This document shows positions 25,938 to 35,331 of a stretch of DNA of 64,000 nucleotides, piece by piece. The stretch comes from Eubacteriales bacterium (GTDB taxonomy: Bacteria; Bacillota; Clostridia; Tissierellales; GPF-1). The notes below the pieces were generated by a model. The model was not told the DNA's origin, ran no database searches, and worked only from the letters and a program-made list of their open reading frames with translations. The position numbers were made by a program, and so were the translations under genes. Positions within the stretch are counted from its first letter, which is position 1. Every line of letters starts with the position of its first letter. Location: NCBI GenBank assembly GCA_030625815.1, contig DAOUQF010000019.1, positions 1 through 64,000 on the forward strand. The letters run 5' to 3'.

Positions 25938-26686
25938 GATTGTGCTCCTTTCATTGCTCGCCATTGAACCCGCTCACTTTTGTCCGTGACCGGATTTTTT
26001 GAAAACCCATCAAAGGATTGAACCGTTGAAAACCCGGCTTTATTCAAGGCTAACTCAATTTCTTTCATGGAATATCCCCGCTGCCGATGAAATTCATCAA
26101 ATCGTACATAGCATTCCTCGATTTGAGCAAAAAAAGTGATCTCATAGGAAATCTCACTCTTTTTGGGATCCCATTGATTCTTCCATACATAATAAACATC
26201 GTCTTGATCGACGACAAAGGTTTCATTGCCGTACAGCTCTTCCATTCGATACAGCGTCACAACGTCAAAGAGAAAGACGCCGCCAGGTTTCAATTGATCG
26301 AAAACCCGCTGAAAAACCCGCAACAAATCTCCGTCTTCCAACAAGTAATTGATGCTGTCACAAGAACAAACCGCGAAATCATATTTTTTTGCAAACCGAA
26401 AATCCACCATATCCTGTTGATAAAAGCGAACATCGCGAATCGACAAATTTTTCTCGCGGGCAATCATCAACATGTCTTCCGACCGATCGAAGGCGTCCAA
26501 GTGACAATTTTTGCGAATCAATTGTTCCGTCATATTCCCGGTTCCCGAAGCCAATTCCAAGCCCTCTACAGGACATGCTTGAATCTCGGTAAGCAACTCC
26601 CAAAGGTAGTTGGCCCACCCCTCATAATCCACGTCTCGATTCATCAAACGATCATAATAATCTGCCAAGTTTTCATAACTGCTCAT
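25934..26686 (-). CDS. Class I SAM-dependent methyltransferase
   Basis: 250 residues beginning MSSYENLADYYDRLM. The SAM-binding motif I is LELASGTGNMTEQL near residue 45, an acidic motif II is AFDRSEDML, and motif III-like residues PGGVFLFD lie near residue 145. It is likely cytosolic. The substrate is unknown. The ATG at 26686 follows GGAGGAAATC; an in-frame TTG at 26698 is inside that site. It is coupled to hslO downstream. Confidence 0.85.
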   Translation of the reverse strand: MSSYENLADYYDRLMNRDVDYEGWANYLWELLTEIQACPVEGLELASGTGNMTEQLIRKNCHLDAFDRSEDMLMIAREKNLSIRDVRFYQQDMVDFRFAKKYDFAVCSCDSINYLLEDGDLLRVFQRVFDQLKPGGVFLFDVVTLYRMEELYGNETFVVDQDDVYYVWKNQWDPKKSEISYEITFFAQIEECYVRFDEFHRQRGYSMKEIELALNKAGFSTVQSFDGFSKNPVTDKSERVQWRAMKGAQS

Positions 26687-26698
26687 GATTTCCTCCAA

Positions 26699-26724
26699 AG
26701 AAAAAAGAAGAGCGAACTCTTCTT
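26699..26724 (-). terminator. Terminator of hpt
   Basis: The stem AAAAGAAGAG / CTCTTCTTTT (loop TTCG) is followed by further T residues on the minus strand, between hpt and the methyltransferase. Confidence 0.82.
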
Positions 26725-27261
26725 TTACGCTTCCTCATCTTGGATAAAAGAAAAAATATACGGAACGTTCCGAAAGTAATCTCCATAATTCAAGCCATAA
26801 CCGACAATAAAGAGATCCGGAATCACAAATCCGCAATAATCCGGTAGAATTTTTACGATTCTACGTTCCGGTTTATCCAATAATACACAGGATTTCAACG
26901 AGGCTGGGTTTGCCTCTTGAAGATGCTTTAAGATAACCGACATAGTCAATCCAGAGTCTACGATATCATCGACGACCAATACATGGCGTCCCTGAATGTC
27001 AACAGACAAATCCGTCACGATCTTGACCTCGCCCGTGGAAGCTTCTCCATGTCCATAACTCGAAGTCGTCATAAACTCAATCTGCACATCGCCTTCGATG
27101 GCGCGAATCAAATCCGCCGCAAAAATAAAACTCCCTTTGAGCAGCGAGATGACCAATAATTTCTCACCCAAATAGTCTTTATGTATTTCCTGGCCCAATC
27201 GCTGAACCTCTTTTTGAATTTCCTCATGGGAAAATATGATTTTTCGTTTGCTTGTATCCAC
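26725..27261 (-). CDS. hpt: Hypoxanthine phosphoribosyltransferase
   Basis: The 178-residue purine salvage enzyme makes IMP or GMP from hypoxanthine or guanine plus PRPP. The PRPP-binding motif VVDDIVDSGLTM is near residue 97, and KGSFIFAADL is the N-terminal phosphate loop. The start codon is GTG with GGGGGTG four bases upstream. An extended -10 TGGTACAAT (27294-27286) lies before it. Confidence 0.95.
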   Translation of the reverse strand: MDTSKRKIIFSHEEIQKEVQRLGQEIHKDYLGEKLLVISLLKGSFIFAADLIRAIEGDVQIEFMTTSSYGHGEASTGEVKIVTDLSVDIQGRHVLVVDDIVDSGLTMSVILKHLQEANPASLKSCVLLDKPERRIVKILPDYCGFVIPDLFIVGYGLNYGDYFRNVPYIFSFIQDEEA

Positions 27262-27301
27262 AGCGCACCCCCATAATTTTCACTTATTGTACCACAATTA
27301 T

Positions 27302-27460
27302 TCAAGAAAATCTATCCTCGTCCCGATCGCGCCCAACCAGACGTTCCATCTTGCGATTCATTTTTTTCAGCTCAACAAGAATGCGATTCAAGGTATATTG
27401 CAAACTGACCAGGATCACGAAGAAGATTACCCCGATGACCATTTGGAATTGAAAGTCCAT
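27302..27460 (-). CDS. Small membrane protein
   Basis: 52 residues from the ATG at 27460, which has GGAGGGACT before it. One N-terminal membrane helix (VIGVIFFVILVSLQYTL) is followed by a charged amphipathic tail (LVELKKMNRKMERLVG). It follows the polysaccharide deacetylase gene by eight bases and looks co-transcribed. Function unknown. Confidence 0.65.
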   Translation of the reverse strand: MDFQFQMVIGVIFFVILVSLQYTLNRILVELKKMNRKMERLVGRDRDEDRFS

Positions 27461-27468
27461 AGTCCCTC

Positions 27469-28632
27469 CTATTCGAACGAGTAGGTATATACGCGATCGA
27501 CCCACTCTTCTCCTTTTCGATATTCTTCTCCAAGCAGCTCAAATTTTTCAACCGGGACCGTAATCACCTCAACCACACCATCACTGATATACCGTTGGGA
27601 CGGATGTTTGTCGAAGTTTGCGAGCCAGTTATAAAGACCGACATTATCGACATTCATCTCGCTTCCTCTCACGCGATGAATGGAATAGGGATCAAAATCC
27701 TGATGATACGGCGATTTATCCGGATCCCATCCGACATTCAAAATCGCAATATTTTCATATTCCGTTCCCTCGTAGGATCCATCAATCAAGGCCAATCTCG
27801 CCGAATCCTCTTTGGGTCTGTGACCATATGGCAATGCAAGGGTCGTTATGGACCCGGGAGCGATTATAGACTCCAAGAACGCAACGTTCTTTCCGAGGCT
27901 CTCAGCTACGGCTTGCGAATCATTGTATTTCTCTTCCGTGTAATCATCATGCCCCCAAGAATGATTGCCAATTTCATAGCCGTTGTCCAAGAGAAACTGA
28001 AGCTTCTTCCCGATCAATTCCTCTTGTCGAAATGGCCGTGATCCATACACATAAAAACTGGCTTGGGGATCAAAATCCTTGTGCTCAAGCCGAAACGCTT
28101 CTAAAATTCCAACCGCGCAATCCGGATCGAGTTCCCACCCGTTTTCCGTTTCAAGGTAACGAAAATTATTTTCATTGCCATCGTCGAAAGTAAGGACAAA
28201 AGGAGTCATCCCCGCCGGAAGATCCATCTCTCCCCGCACATAATCCTTCAGGGACACCGGACGATAGTTCTTTTCATACAGGGTTTCCAAGTCTCGGCGA
28301 AAATTCTCCGGTGTTCGCGTCCAGGTCTTTTCTTCTTCACCGATATTATGATACATCAGAACCATAACTTTGCCGACCTCATTTGGTTTAACCGACAAGT
28401 CGATGGTTTGCTTGATCTCCTCTATGGTCGGCTCCTTCGGTTCTTCTACTAAAATAGGCTCAGGCTCTACCTGCTCAATCTCATCACCCTTCGACTCGGC
28501 AGTCTCGGGCGATTCAATGGCAACCGGATTCCCTTGCGCTTCTTCCTGCTGTGTTTCCATCGATGAACTGCACCCTGTAAGCAAGAGTGCTGCGATCAAA
28601 GTTCCGCTCCATATTATTTTCTGTTTTTTCAT
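27469..28632 (-). CDS. Polysaccharide deacetylase lipoprotein
   Basis: 387 residues. The signal peptide ends in the lipobox LLTGC (Cys21), so it is a lipid-anchored surface protein. An acidic linker (about 25-75) leads to a NodB-type deacetylase domain with FDDG (metal ligands) and HSWGH (H-x3-H). Such enzymes remove acetyl groups from peptidoglycan or other sugars; the substrate is not known. A -10 TATGAT with TGG before it lies at 28664-28659, divergent from the DUF4364 gene. Confidence 0.87.
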   Translation of the reverse strand: MKKQKIIWSGTLIAALLLTGCSSSMETQQEEAQGNPVAIESPETAESKGDEIEQVEPEPILVEEPKEPTIEEIKQTIDLSVKPNEVGKVMVLMYHNIGEEEKTWTRTPENFRRDLETLYEKNYRPVSLKDYVRGEMDLPAGMTPFVLTFDDGNENNFRYLETENGWELDPDCAVGILEAFRLEHKDFDPQASFYVYGSRPFRQEELIGKKLQFLLDNGYEIGNHSWGHDDYTEEKYNDSQAVAESLGKNVAFLESIIAPGSITTLALPYGHRPKEDSARLALIDGSYEGTEYENIAILNVGWDPDKSPYHQDFDPYSIHRVRGSEMNVDNVGLYNWLANFDKHPSQRYISDGVVEVITVPVEKFELLGEEYRKGEEWVDRVYTYSFE

Positions 28633-28706
28633 GATTCCTTCCCCCTTTTAACCCTTTCATCATACCAAATGGATCGGAAGAAATCTACCCGATTTAAAGG
28701 TTTCTA

Positions 28707-28715
28707 TGGTATAAT
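28707..28715 (+). promoter_or_regulatory. Extended -10 promoter of the DUF4364 gene
   Basis: TGGTATAAT, 28 bases before the start codon, with no clear -35. Confidence 0.55.
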
Positions 28716-28743
28716 GAATCATTATTCTTATGGAGTTGATCAG

Positions 28744-29289
28744 ATGTTTGAAAGCACCAATGAGCTTGCTCAAAACAAATTAATATTATTGTATTCGATG
28801 AAAGTACTGGAGATCCCGATTCCCAATTCAGAGTTTGTTCAATTTATATTGGAAAATCTATCCCTGAATTATTTTATGATTCAACAATATCTCAGCGAAT
28901 TGGCCGGAGCTGCCTTTATCGAAATCTGTCCCATTCATGAAGACTATTCCGGTTATGTCTTAACGAAACTTGGCGAAGACACCCTCTTGTTTTTTGAAGA
29001 TCGCATTCCAGAAGCCGTTCGCCATCAATTGACCGAAAACGCCTTGGTCAAAAAGAACGAGCGCGTAAAAGCCCGACAGGTAACTGGACATTACTACAAA
29101 AAAAATGACACGGAATATATTGTTACCATGAAAGTCATAGAGAAAGAGACCCTGCTTTTCAGCCAAACATTAAATGTGGTCTCACAACAGCAAGCCAAAT
29201 TAATCTGTAAGAATTGGAATCTGGAATCTGGATCCATTTTTAATCAAATTCTCGGATTATTGACAAAAGAAAACAACACGGCCGAGTAA
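28744..29289 (+). CDS. DUF4364 family protein
   Basis: 181 residues. It matches the clostridial DUF4364 family, which has a winged-helix-like N-terminal half. Residues 1-85 look like a helical DNA-binding fold (NLSLNYFMIQQYLSELAGAAFIE), followed by a beta-rich part. The ATG at 28744 has GGAG ten bases upstream; earlier in-frame starts cross the promoter. Possible transcription regulator, but no target is known. It is alone on the plus strand between minus-strand genes. Confidence 0.72.
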   Translation: MFESTNELAQNKLILLYSMKVLEIPIPNSEFVQFILENLSLNYFMIQQYLSELAGAAFIEICPIHEDYSGYVLTKLGEDTLLFFEDRIPEAVRHQLTENALVKKNERVKARQVTGHYYKKNDTEYIVTMKVIEKETLLFSQTLNVVSQQQAKLICKNWNLESGSIFNQILGLLTKENNTAE

Positions 29290-29305
29290 TTCGCCGTGTT
29301 GTTTT
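29270..29305. terminator. Bidirectional terminator
   Basis: The 13-bp stem AAAACAACACGGC / GCCGTGTTGTTTT serves both the plus-strand DUF4364 gene (T-rich run after it) and valS on the minus strand. Confidence 0.85.
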
Positions 29306-29308
29306 CTT

Positions 29309-31933
29309 TTAGAATTTTGCCAATCGTTCCAAAACCGACTGCATCATATCTTCGTATTTTGCTTTTTTCTGCCGCTCTGCTTCCACAACCTCGTCCGGTG
29401 CTTTATCAGTGAATCGCGTATTGTTCAGCTTTCCATTGACACGCTTCAATTCACCTTCCAGTTTCGTCTTTTCCTTTTCAAGCCGCTCGATTTCCTTTTT
29501 GAAATCAACCAATTCAGCCAATGGCAAATAGAATCGCGCCTTTTCAATAACAGCGGAAACCGCTTCTTCCTCCATTTGTTCCGAAGTTCCAAGAATCACC
29601 ACTTCAGAGGCTGAAGCGAGGGTTTTCAAGAACCCTTGATTCTCCATCAAAGTCGTCCTTGCCCACTCGTCTTTGGAATCGATAAAGACCTTGGCTTTTT
29701 TTGATGGGATCACGTTCAATTCAGATCGCGTATTTCGAATCGTCCGAATCGCTTCGATCATATATTCCATGGTCTCGATCGCCTCTCGATCAGGCTCCTC
29801 TTCTCGAACCGGCCAGTCAGCAAGAATCAACGCTGTTTTTTGATCCGGCAAATGAGACCAGATTTCCTCTGTGATAAAAGGCATAAATGGATGAAGGAGT
29901 TTTAGCATATCGGATAAAACATCCAACAATGTAGTCAAGGCAGCATTCTTGCTTTCCTGATCATCGCCATAGAGTCTTGGCTTCACCAATTCAATATACC
30001 AGTCGCAATAGAGTTCCCAAATGCAATCGTAAATTTCTTGCGCAGCCATTCCCAATTCAAATTTTTCCATTAGCGCCGTCATGGTTTTTGCAGTTTCCTG
30101 TACACGGGAACGCATCCAGCGATCTTCCACCGCGTTGGATTCCGTCCGCACAAAGTCATCCGTCAGATTCATCATGACAAAACGCGTTGCATTCCATAGC
30201 TTATTGGCAAAATTGCGATTTGCCTCCACGCGCTCATAGTAGAAGCGCATATCATTTCCCGATGAGTTGCCCATTACCAATGAAAACCGCAAGGCGTCCG
30301 CGCCGTATTGATCGATTACTTCCAAGGGATCGATGCCATTGCCCAAGGTCTTGCTCATCTTTCGGCCTTCGGAATCACGAACCAACCCGTGGATCAAAAC
30401 ATGTTTAAATGGATTTTCTCCCATATTCTCCATACCGGAGAATACCATTCGAACCACCCAGAAAAAGATGATGTCATATCCCGTTACCAGCACATCCGTT
30501 GGATAAAAGTATTCCAATTCCTTTGTATTCTCAGGCCATCCCAAAGTCGAGAAGGGCCAAAGGGCTGAAGAGAACCAAGTATCCAGCGTATCGGGATCGC
30601 GTCTCAGGTTGTCACTGCCGCATTTGCTGCAAGTATTCGGCTTTTCACGGGAAATAATCACTTCGCCGCAATCATCGCAATAGTACACCGGCAATCGATG
30701 GCCCCACCATAATTGACGGGAAATGCACCAATCTCGAATATTTTCCAGCCAGTGCAGATAGACCTTGCTAAAACGTTCCGGAACGAATTTAAGGTCGCCG
30801 GATTTCAAGGCCTCAATGGCCGGTTTTGCCAAAGGCTCCATCTTGACGAACCATTGCTTGGAAACAATGGGCTCAACCGTTGTTTTACAGCGCTCACAAT
30901 GACCGACACTATGGCTGTGATCTTCGATCTCAACCAAGTACCCTTGCTCCTCTAAATCCCGCACGATCGCTTTTCTGGCTTCATAGCGATCCATTCCAGC
31001 GTAAATACCACCCGCTTCGTTGATCTTGGCTTCATCATCCATGATGCGTAAAACTTCCAGATTATGGCGCGCTCCCACCTCAAAATCGTTGGGATCATGG
31101 GCTGGCGTGATCTTCACGGCACCCGTTCCAAATTCTTTGTCGACATAGGTATCGGCAACCAATGGAATTTCCTTATTGACCAATGGCAAGATCAAAGACT
31201 TGCCAACAAGATCTTGATAGCGCTCGTCATCCGGATGTACCGCCACCGCCGTATCGCCCAGCATGGTTTCCGGACGCGTAGTCGCAATCACCAGGTACTC
31301 GTCAGAATCCTTGAATGGATACTTGATATGCCAGAAATGTCCAGCCTCTTCAATATGCTCGACCTCGGCATCGGAAATCGCGGTGCCGCAGTTCGGACAC
31401 CAATTGATGATGCGATCTCCCTGATAGATCAGATCCTTTTCATACAAGCGGATAAACACCTCTTCAACCGCCTTGCTCAATCCCTCGTCCAGGGTGAATC
31501 GCTCTCGTTCCCAATCGCAGGAAACCCCGAGTTTTTTCAATTGATTTCGAATATTGCCGCCATATTCATGGGTCCATTCCCAGGCCTCTTCCAAGAAACC
31601 GTCGCGTCCCACTTCATCCTTTGATCGACCTTCCGAACGCAGCTTTTCAACGACTTTTGATTCCGTTGAAATGCTGGCATGATCCATTCCCGGCATCCAC
31701 AGCGCTTCATAGCCTTGCATGCGCTTCCATCGAATCAAGATATCCTGCAAGGTATTGTCAATGGCATGACCCATATGCAATTTCCCCGTTACGTTTGGAG
31801 GGGGCATCATAATGGTATAGGGTTTTTTCTCAGGATTCACTTCTGCGTGAAAGTAATTTTCTTTTTCCCATAAGGCATAAATGCGATCCTCAAATGCCTT
31901 GGGGTCATAGGTCTTGTTTAACTTATTCTCCAT
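29309..31933 (-). CDS. valS: Valyl-tRNA synthetase
   Basis: The 874-residue class I synthetase charges tRNA-Val and edits Thr-tRNA. Motifs are [13 protein letters not shown] near residue 47, the zinc-like CPNCG in the editing region, and KMSKTLGN near residue 525. A C-terminal coiled coil (about 810-874) is normal for bacterial ValRS. The start follows GAGGAGGAAAAT. Expression is controlled by a T-box leader. Confidence 0.97.
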   Translation of the reverse strand: MENKLNKTYDPKAFEDRIYALWEKENYFHAEVNPEKKPYTIMMPPPNVTGKLHMGHAIDNTLQDILIRWKRMQGYEALWMPGMDHASISTESKVVEKLRSEGRSKDEVGRDGFLEEAWEWTHEYGGNIRNQLKKLGVSCDWERERFTLDEGLSKAVEEVFIRLYEKDLIYQGDRIINWCPNCGTAISDAEVEHIEEAGHFWHIKYPFKDSDEYLVIATTRPETMLGDTAVAVHPDDERYQDLVGKSLILPLVNKEIPLVADTYVDKEFGTGAVKITPAHDPNDFEVGARHNLEVLRIMDDEAKINEAGGIYAGMDRYEARKAIVRDLEEQGYLVEIEDHSHSVGHCERCKTTVEPIVSKQWFVKMEPLAKPAIEALKSGDLKFVPERFSKVYLHWLENIRDWCISRQLWWGHRLPVYYCDDCGEVIISREKPNTCSKCGSDNLRRDPDTLDTWFSSALWPFSTLGWPENTKELEYFYPTDVLVTGYDIIFFWVVRMVFSGMENMGENPFKHVLIHGLVRDSEGRKMSKTLGNGIDPLEVIDQYGADALRFSLVMGNSSGNDMRFYYERVEANRNFANKLWNATRFVMMNLTDDFVRTESNAVEDRWMRSRVQETAKTMTALMEKFELGMAAQEIYDCIWELYCDWYIELVKPRLYGDDQESKNAALTTLLDVLSDMLKLLHPFMPFITEEIWSHLPDQKTALILADWPVREEEPDREAIETMEYMIEAIRTIRNTRSELNVIPSKKAKVFIDSKDEWARTTLMENQGFLKTLASASEVVILGTSEQMEEEAVSAVIEKARFYLPLAELVDFKKEIERLEKEKTKLEGELKRVNGKLNNTRFTDKAPDEVVEAERQKKAKYEDMMQSVLERLAKF

Positions 31934-31948
31934 ATTTTCCTCCTCAAT

Positions 31949-32190
31949 AAAAAAACCCGTCCTAATAAAAGGACGGGAATATTCCGCGGTACCACCTTCG
32001 TTTTTGCTCCATAGGGAACAAACACTCGATCATTGATAACGAAATGAACCGGCACTGCCTACTGCATTCAGCAATGCAACTCCGAAGCGACCTTCAATCC
32101 TTAGGGCTTTACAGGTTCTTTCAGCAAATGAACCCGCTCTCTACAAAGATAAGGGATTTACTCCTCTTCATCAAAGTCAACTATTCCATC
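31949..32190 (-). promoter_or_regulatory. T-box leader of valS (specifier GTC)
   Basis: The T-box AAGGTGGTACCGCGG lies at 31998-31984 and the terminator CCCGTCC / GGACGGG with T-run at 31977-31949. The GAA-N-codon pattern gives the specifier GTC (32091-32089), a Val codon. The 326-base gap before valS is filled by this leader and its promoter. Confidence 0.93.
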
Positions 32191-32192
32191 TG

Positions 32193-32222
32193 ATTATACC
32201 GTGTTTAAAAAACATTTGTCAA
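32193..32222 (-). promoter_or_regulatory. valS promoter
   Basis: The minus strand has TTGACA (32222-32217), 18 bases, then TATAAT (32198-32193). Confidence 0.8.
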
Positions 32223-32243
32223 CTAAAAAGCAAGGGGTAATCC

Positions 32244-32275
32244 GCAAAAAAACAACCCGTCATCTGACGGGCTGT
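32244..32275 (-). terminator. Terminator after the threonine dehydrogenase gene
   Basis: The stem AACAGCCCGTCA / TGACGGGTTGTT followed by a T-run; it overlaps the gene's stop codon. Confidence 0.8.
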
Positions 32276-33213
32276 TTCAATTTCAATTCCAATACAAGTA
32301 GCATTTCCCTTGTCATTCGCATTAAATCGTATTCCGGATTCCAATCCCATTCCGCTCGTGCCGCTGAATCGTCCAATGAATTTGGCCATGAGTCGGCAAT
32401 CCGCTGCAGGTTTTGATCCACATCATAGTGCATTTTAAACTCCGGTAGAATCGACTGAATGGCCGTAGCCACATCTTCCGGCGCAAAACTCATTGCCGTA
32501 ATGTTAAAGGCATTGCGATGAATCAAACGAGTTGGATCGGCTTCCATCAATTGCACAATGGCATTCAACGCATCCGGCATATACATCATGTCCATCTTGG
32601 TGCCCTTGGCGATAGGCGAGGTGTATTCCCCATGTAGAAGCGCATCGTAAAAGATATGAACCGCATAATCCGTCGTTCCGCCTCCCGGCAAAGATTCATG
32701 GGAAATCAATCCCGGATAGCGCACCCCTCTCGTATCTACGCCAAACTTGCGATAGAAGTAATCACACAACAATTCTCCAGATACTTTGGTCACTCCATAC
32801 ATCGTCGTAGGCCGCTGCAGGGTGTCTTGCGGCGTCAGGTCCGGCGGTGTGCCGATTCCGAAAGCTGCGATTGAGCTCGGTGTAAAGACCTTTAATTTTG
32901 CCTCCTTCGCGACAGTCAGCACATTGAGCAGACCATTCATATTGACATCCCACGCAAGCAAAGGTTTTCCTTCCGCCGTCGCGGAAAGCAGCGCAGCAAG
33001 ATGAATGACGCTGTCGATCTGATGCTTGTGCACCAATCGCATCATCTCTTCTCCATTCAGGACGTCCAGCTTTTCATATCGTGCATCTAATTCAGTTTCT
33101 TTTTGTAGCCCCGTTGCCAATACATGATCGAAGCCATACTCCTGTTGCAGTCTTTTTGTCAAAGCTGTACCAACTTGCCCCAAAGCGCCTGTAATCAGAA
33201 TTTTCTTCATCAT
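32260..33213 (-). CDS. L-threonine 3-dehydrogenase, short-chain (epimerase-like) type
   Basis: About 317 residues. It oxidises L-threonine to 2-amino-3-ketobutyrate with NAD in the SDR-type threonine dehydrogenases. The NAD motif GALGQVG is at residues 8-14, the catalytic YxxxK is YGVTK, and the family hallmark PGLISHESLPGGGTTDYAV is present. The sequence resembles UDP-galactose epimerases, but that hallmark separates it. The ATG at 33213 follows GGGGGTAAC; a second ATG is next to it. No KBL partner is nearby. Confidence 0.85.
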   Translation of the reverse strand: MMKKILITGALGQVGTALTKRLQQEYGFDHVLATGLQKETELDARYEKLDVLNGEEMMRLVHKHQIDSVIHLAALLSATAEGKPLLAWDVNMNGLLNVLTVAKEAKLKVFTPSSIAAFGIGTPPDLTPQDTLQRPTTMYGVTKVSGELLCDYFYRKFGVDTRGVRYPGLISHESLPGGGTTDYAVHIFYDALLHGEYTSPIAKGTKMDMMYMPDALNAIVQLMEADPTRLIHRNAFNITAMSFAPEDVATAIQSILPEFKMHYDVDQNLQRIADSWPNSLDDSAARAEWDWNPEYDLMRMTREMLLVLELKLKQPVR

Positions 33214-33241
33214 GTTACCCCCTTTATGATCTCCTACTTTC

Positions 33242-33270
33242 AATATAATGCAGGAGACAAGCGACTGCAA
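33242..33270 (-). promoter_or_regulatory. Threonine dehydrogenase promoter
   Basis: The minus strand has TTGCAG (33270-33265), 17 bases, then TATATT (33247-33242). Confidence 0.65.
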
Positions 33271-33332
33271 AGAAATTGCAAAATCTTAACTCGGCATCTT
33301 CTCTATAAGAACAGTCGCGTTTCCAGAATGGA

Positions 33333-34181
33333 CTAGTCCAATTCGCTGAAACCTTCTCCCAGAATTTCATGGGCTTTTTTCGTTGTAATAAAGGCACTGC
33401 GATCGATTTGCTTGATGAATTTTCTCAATTGAACAAACTCTCGTTTCCCGACAACGGTCAACAAGACTTCCTTTTGTTCCTTTGTATACCCGCCCGTTGC
33501 CTGATAAACCGTTACGCCGCGTTCCATGGTGTCCATGACATAGGTTTGAATGGCTTCGCTCTCTCTGCTGATAATCATCACCTCGACACAGGTATTGAAT
33601 CCTTCAATCATTCCATCAATCACGGTTCCATTCAAGATCAAGCCGATAAATGCGTACATAAATACCTCGATCCCAAACACATACCCTGCCGCAAGAACAA
33701 TAAAAAAGTCTGCGATAAACAAACCCACGCCAATGGAGAGCTTGAAATATTTGTTCAGGATTTTCGCAATAATATCGGTTCCGCCCGTAGAAGCGTTTTG
33801 ATTGAACACGATGGCAATTCCAGCGCCGGAAACCAGCACGCCCATCACAAGCACCAAAAACAAATCATCAGAGAAGGGCTGCTGCATCGGATGCAGAATC
33901 TCCATGATTCCTAGGAAAAAAGAAATGGCCAGGCTGGAGTAAATGGTTTTCCCACCAAATCCCACTCCGATAAACCAAAAACCGACAATGAATAAAATTC
34001 CATTCATCATAAGACTGAGAACCCCGATATTTGCATCTGGGAAAAAAGCTTTTAAAACAATGGCGAATCCGCTGACTCCCCCCACTGCCAAATTGCTTGG
34101 CACCAAAAAAAAGTAAACGCCCGCAGCCACCATAAAAGCGCCAAGCGTAATTAGCGCATATTCCATCACGCGATTTTTCAT
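33333..34181 (-). CDS. yitT: YitT family membrane protein (DUF2179)
   Basis: 282 residues with five or six membrane helices (about 10-200) and a cytoplasmic C-terminal DUF2179 domain (about 205-282) with the pattern ERGVTVYQATGGYTKEQKEVL. The family motif NQNASTGGTDIIA is present. Function in the family is not established. It overlaps the lspA-like gene by four bases and is the last gene of the cobalamin operon. Confidence 0.88.
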   Translation of the reverse strand: MKNRVMEYALITLGAFMVAAGVYFFLVPSNLAVGGVSGFAIVLKAFFPDANIGVLSLMMNGILFIVGFWFIGVGFGGKTIYSSLAISFFLGIMEILHPMQQPFSDDLFLVLVMGVLVSGAGIAIVFNQNASTGGTDIIAKILNKYFKLSIGVGLFIADFFIVLAAGYVFGIEVFMYAFIGLILNGTVIDGMIEGFNTCVEVMIISRESEAIQTYVMDTMERGVTVYQATGGYTKEQKEVLLTVVGKREFVQLRKFIKQIDRSAFITTKKAHEILGEGFSELD

Positions 34182-34615
34182 TTGTTCATTCCTCCAATTA
34201 TCATGATTGCACTCCCGATGATCAGGTAAAGATCCGCAAGATTGACAACAATTTTCAGGCGTCGCAAATGAATAAAATCGGTTACTTTCCCTCGAAAGAT
34301 CCGATCGATTCCATTTCCAACTCCGCCTGCGTAAAGAATAATCAATCCAGTCTTCTCCATTGTACCGAATCCTGTGTCAAAAAAACAGAGAAGGAAACAT
34401 GAAAATCCCGTAATAATTAGCCCGTGAATCCAAGCGATGATTCGAGGTCCAATTTTTTCAAAAGAATTTAATAAAAATCCATAATTCTCGCGATACTGAA
34501 ATCCTATGCCCGGCAAAAAGGAAATCGAAGCTTTCAGTCGGTAATTCTGACTGCGCGCCGCCCGCTTCGTCCCTTGATCCAAGGCAATTAAAACGAAAAA
34601 AAAGATCGAAAACAT
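34178..34615 (-). CDS. lspA: Signal peptidase II-like membrane protein
   Basis: 145 residues with four membrane helices. LspA cuts prolipoprotein signal peptides. Both catalytic Asp motifs are visible: GGVGNGIDR near residue 103 and NLADLYLIIG near 130, as is RENYGFLL for the family's N-x-G segment. It diverges strongly from typical LspA elsewhere. The ATG at 34615 overlaps the cblS stop (TGATG). Its position behind cobalamin genes is unusual, so it may be a second, specialised copy. Confidence 0.68.
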   Translation of the reverse strand: MFSIFFFVLIALDQGTKRAARSQNYRLKASISFLPGIGFQYRENYGFLLNSFEKIGPRIIAWIHGLIITGFSCFLLCFFDTGFGTMEKTGLIILYAGGVGNGIDRIFRGKVTDFIHLRRLKIVVNLADLYLIIGSAIMIIGGMNK

Positions 34616-35331
34616 CACGCTTCGATCCTTCCAAGCCATCGTATGGGAATCCCGTCTTCCCTTTCTGTCAACGTGCCTCGCACGACTGCAACAGCGGCTG
34701 TTGCAGGTCCTGCCGAGCGGTTGTATCTTGCCATCTCAGAAGAAACCGACACCTTCCAGCCCATCTCTTGGTAGCGCTTCACTTCCGTTGCATATCCATT
34801 GGAGCCAAGGGGCACGACCTCTATGCAGGAATGAAGCTGAGCCAAGTCTTTAATTGTCTCCAAGGTAAGAAGTTTGTCTTGATTGAGAATGACCTCATCG
34901 CCCACCGAGGGTTCTCCCACCAGATAGATTTGATCCCCCGCTTGGAATTTTGGCGGAACAAAATCTCCCTCTAGCTTTGCGAGCAGGGTCATCCCGCCAC
35001 CGGTTTGCTGAACCGCAAAGTTTTCCTCGGAACTGCCGTTAACGGGAAGTTCCGGAATGCCGGCTTCCTCTAGGGCTTGTCGAATGCCCCTAAGGATTCC
35101 TTTGCCCGTCGGTTCAAAAGAAGCAGAAACCAGATTCACCAAGCAAACAGGCTTCGCCTGAATGGAGGCGCACTCCTTGAGACATAAAATCGCGGTATAG
35201 TATCCAACAACCTCCGGCTCAACCCGCACATGATCCAAGGGCAAATTTCCAATCCCGCCATAGGAATCACAAGCAATGACCAGGGTTTCGTCTCGGCTGA
35301 ATTTTCTCAAAGTCAAATCTCGATATTTCAA
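34615..35331 (-). CDS. cblS: Probable alpha-ribazole kinase CblS
   Basis: About 238 residues, related to AIR-synthase/PurM-fold proteins. It matches what I recall of CblS, which phosphorylates alpha-ribazole for salvage in the lower-ligand branch of cobalamin synthesis. Visible motifs are ACDSYGGIGN near the start, SFEPTGKGILRG and SSEENF. The start is TTG at 35331, overlapping the cobS stop (TTGA), with GGGGG nine bases upstream; the ATG at 35370 lies inside cobS. The neighbours cobS and cobU act in the same branch. No cobT or CblT transporter gene is present in the window. Confidence 0.7.
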   Translation of the reverse strand: MKYRDLTLRKFSRDETLVIACDSYGGIGNLPLDHVRVEPEVVGYYTAILCLKECASIQAKPVCLVNLVSASFEPTGKGILRGIRQALEEAGIPELPVNGSSEENFAVQQTGGGMTLLAKLEGDFVPPKFQAGDQIYLVGEPSVGDEVILNQDKLLTLETIKDLAQLHSCIEVVPLGSNGYATEVKRYQEMGWKVSVSSEMARYNRSAGPATAAVAVVRGTLTEREDGIPIRWLGRIEA

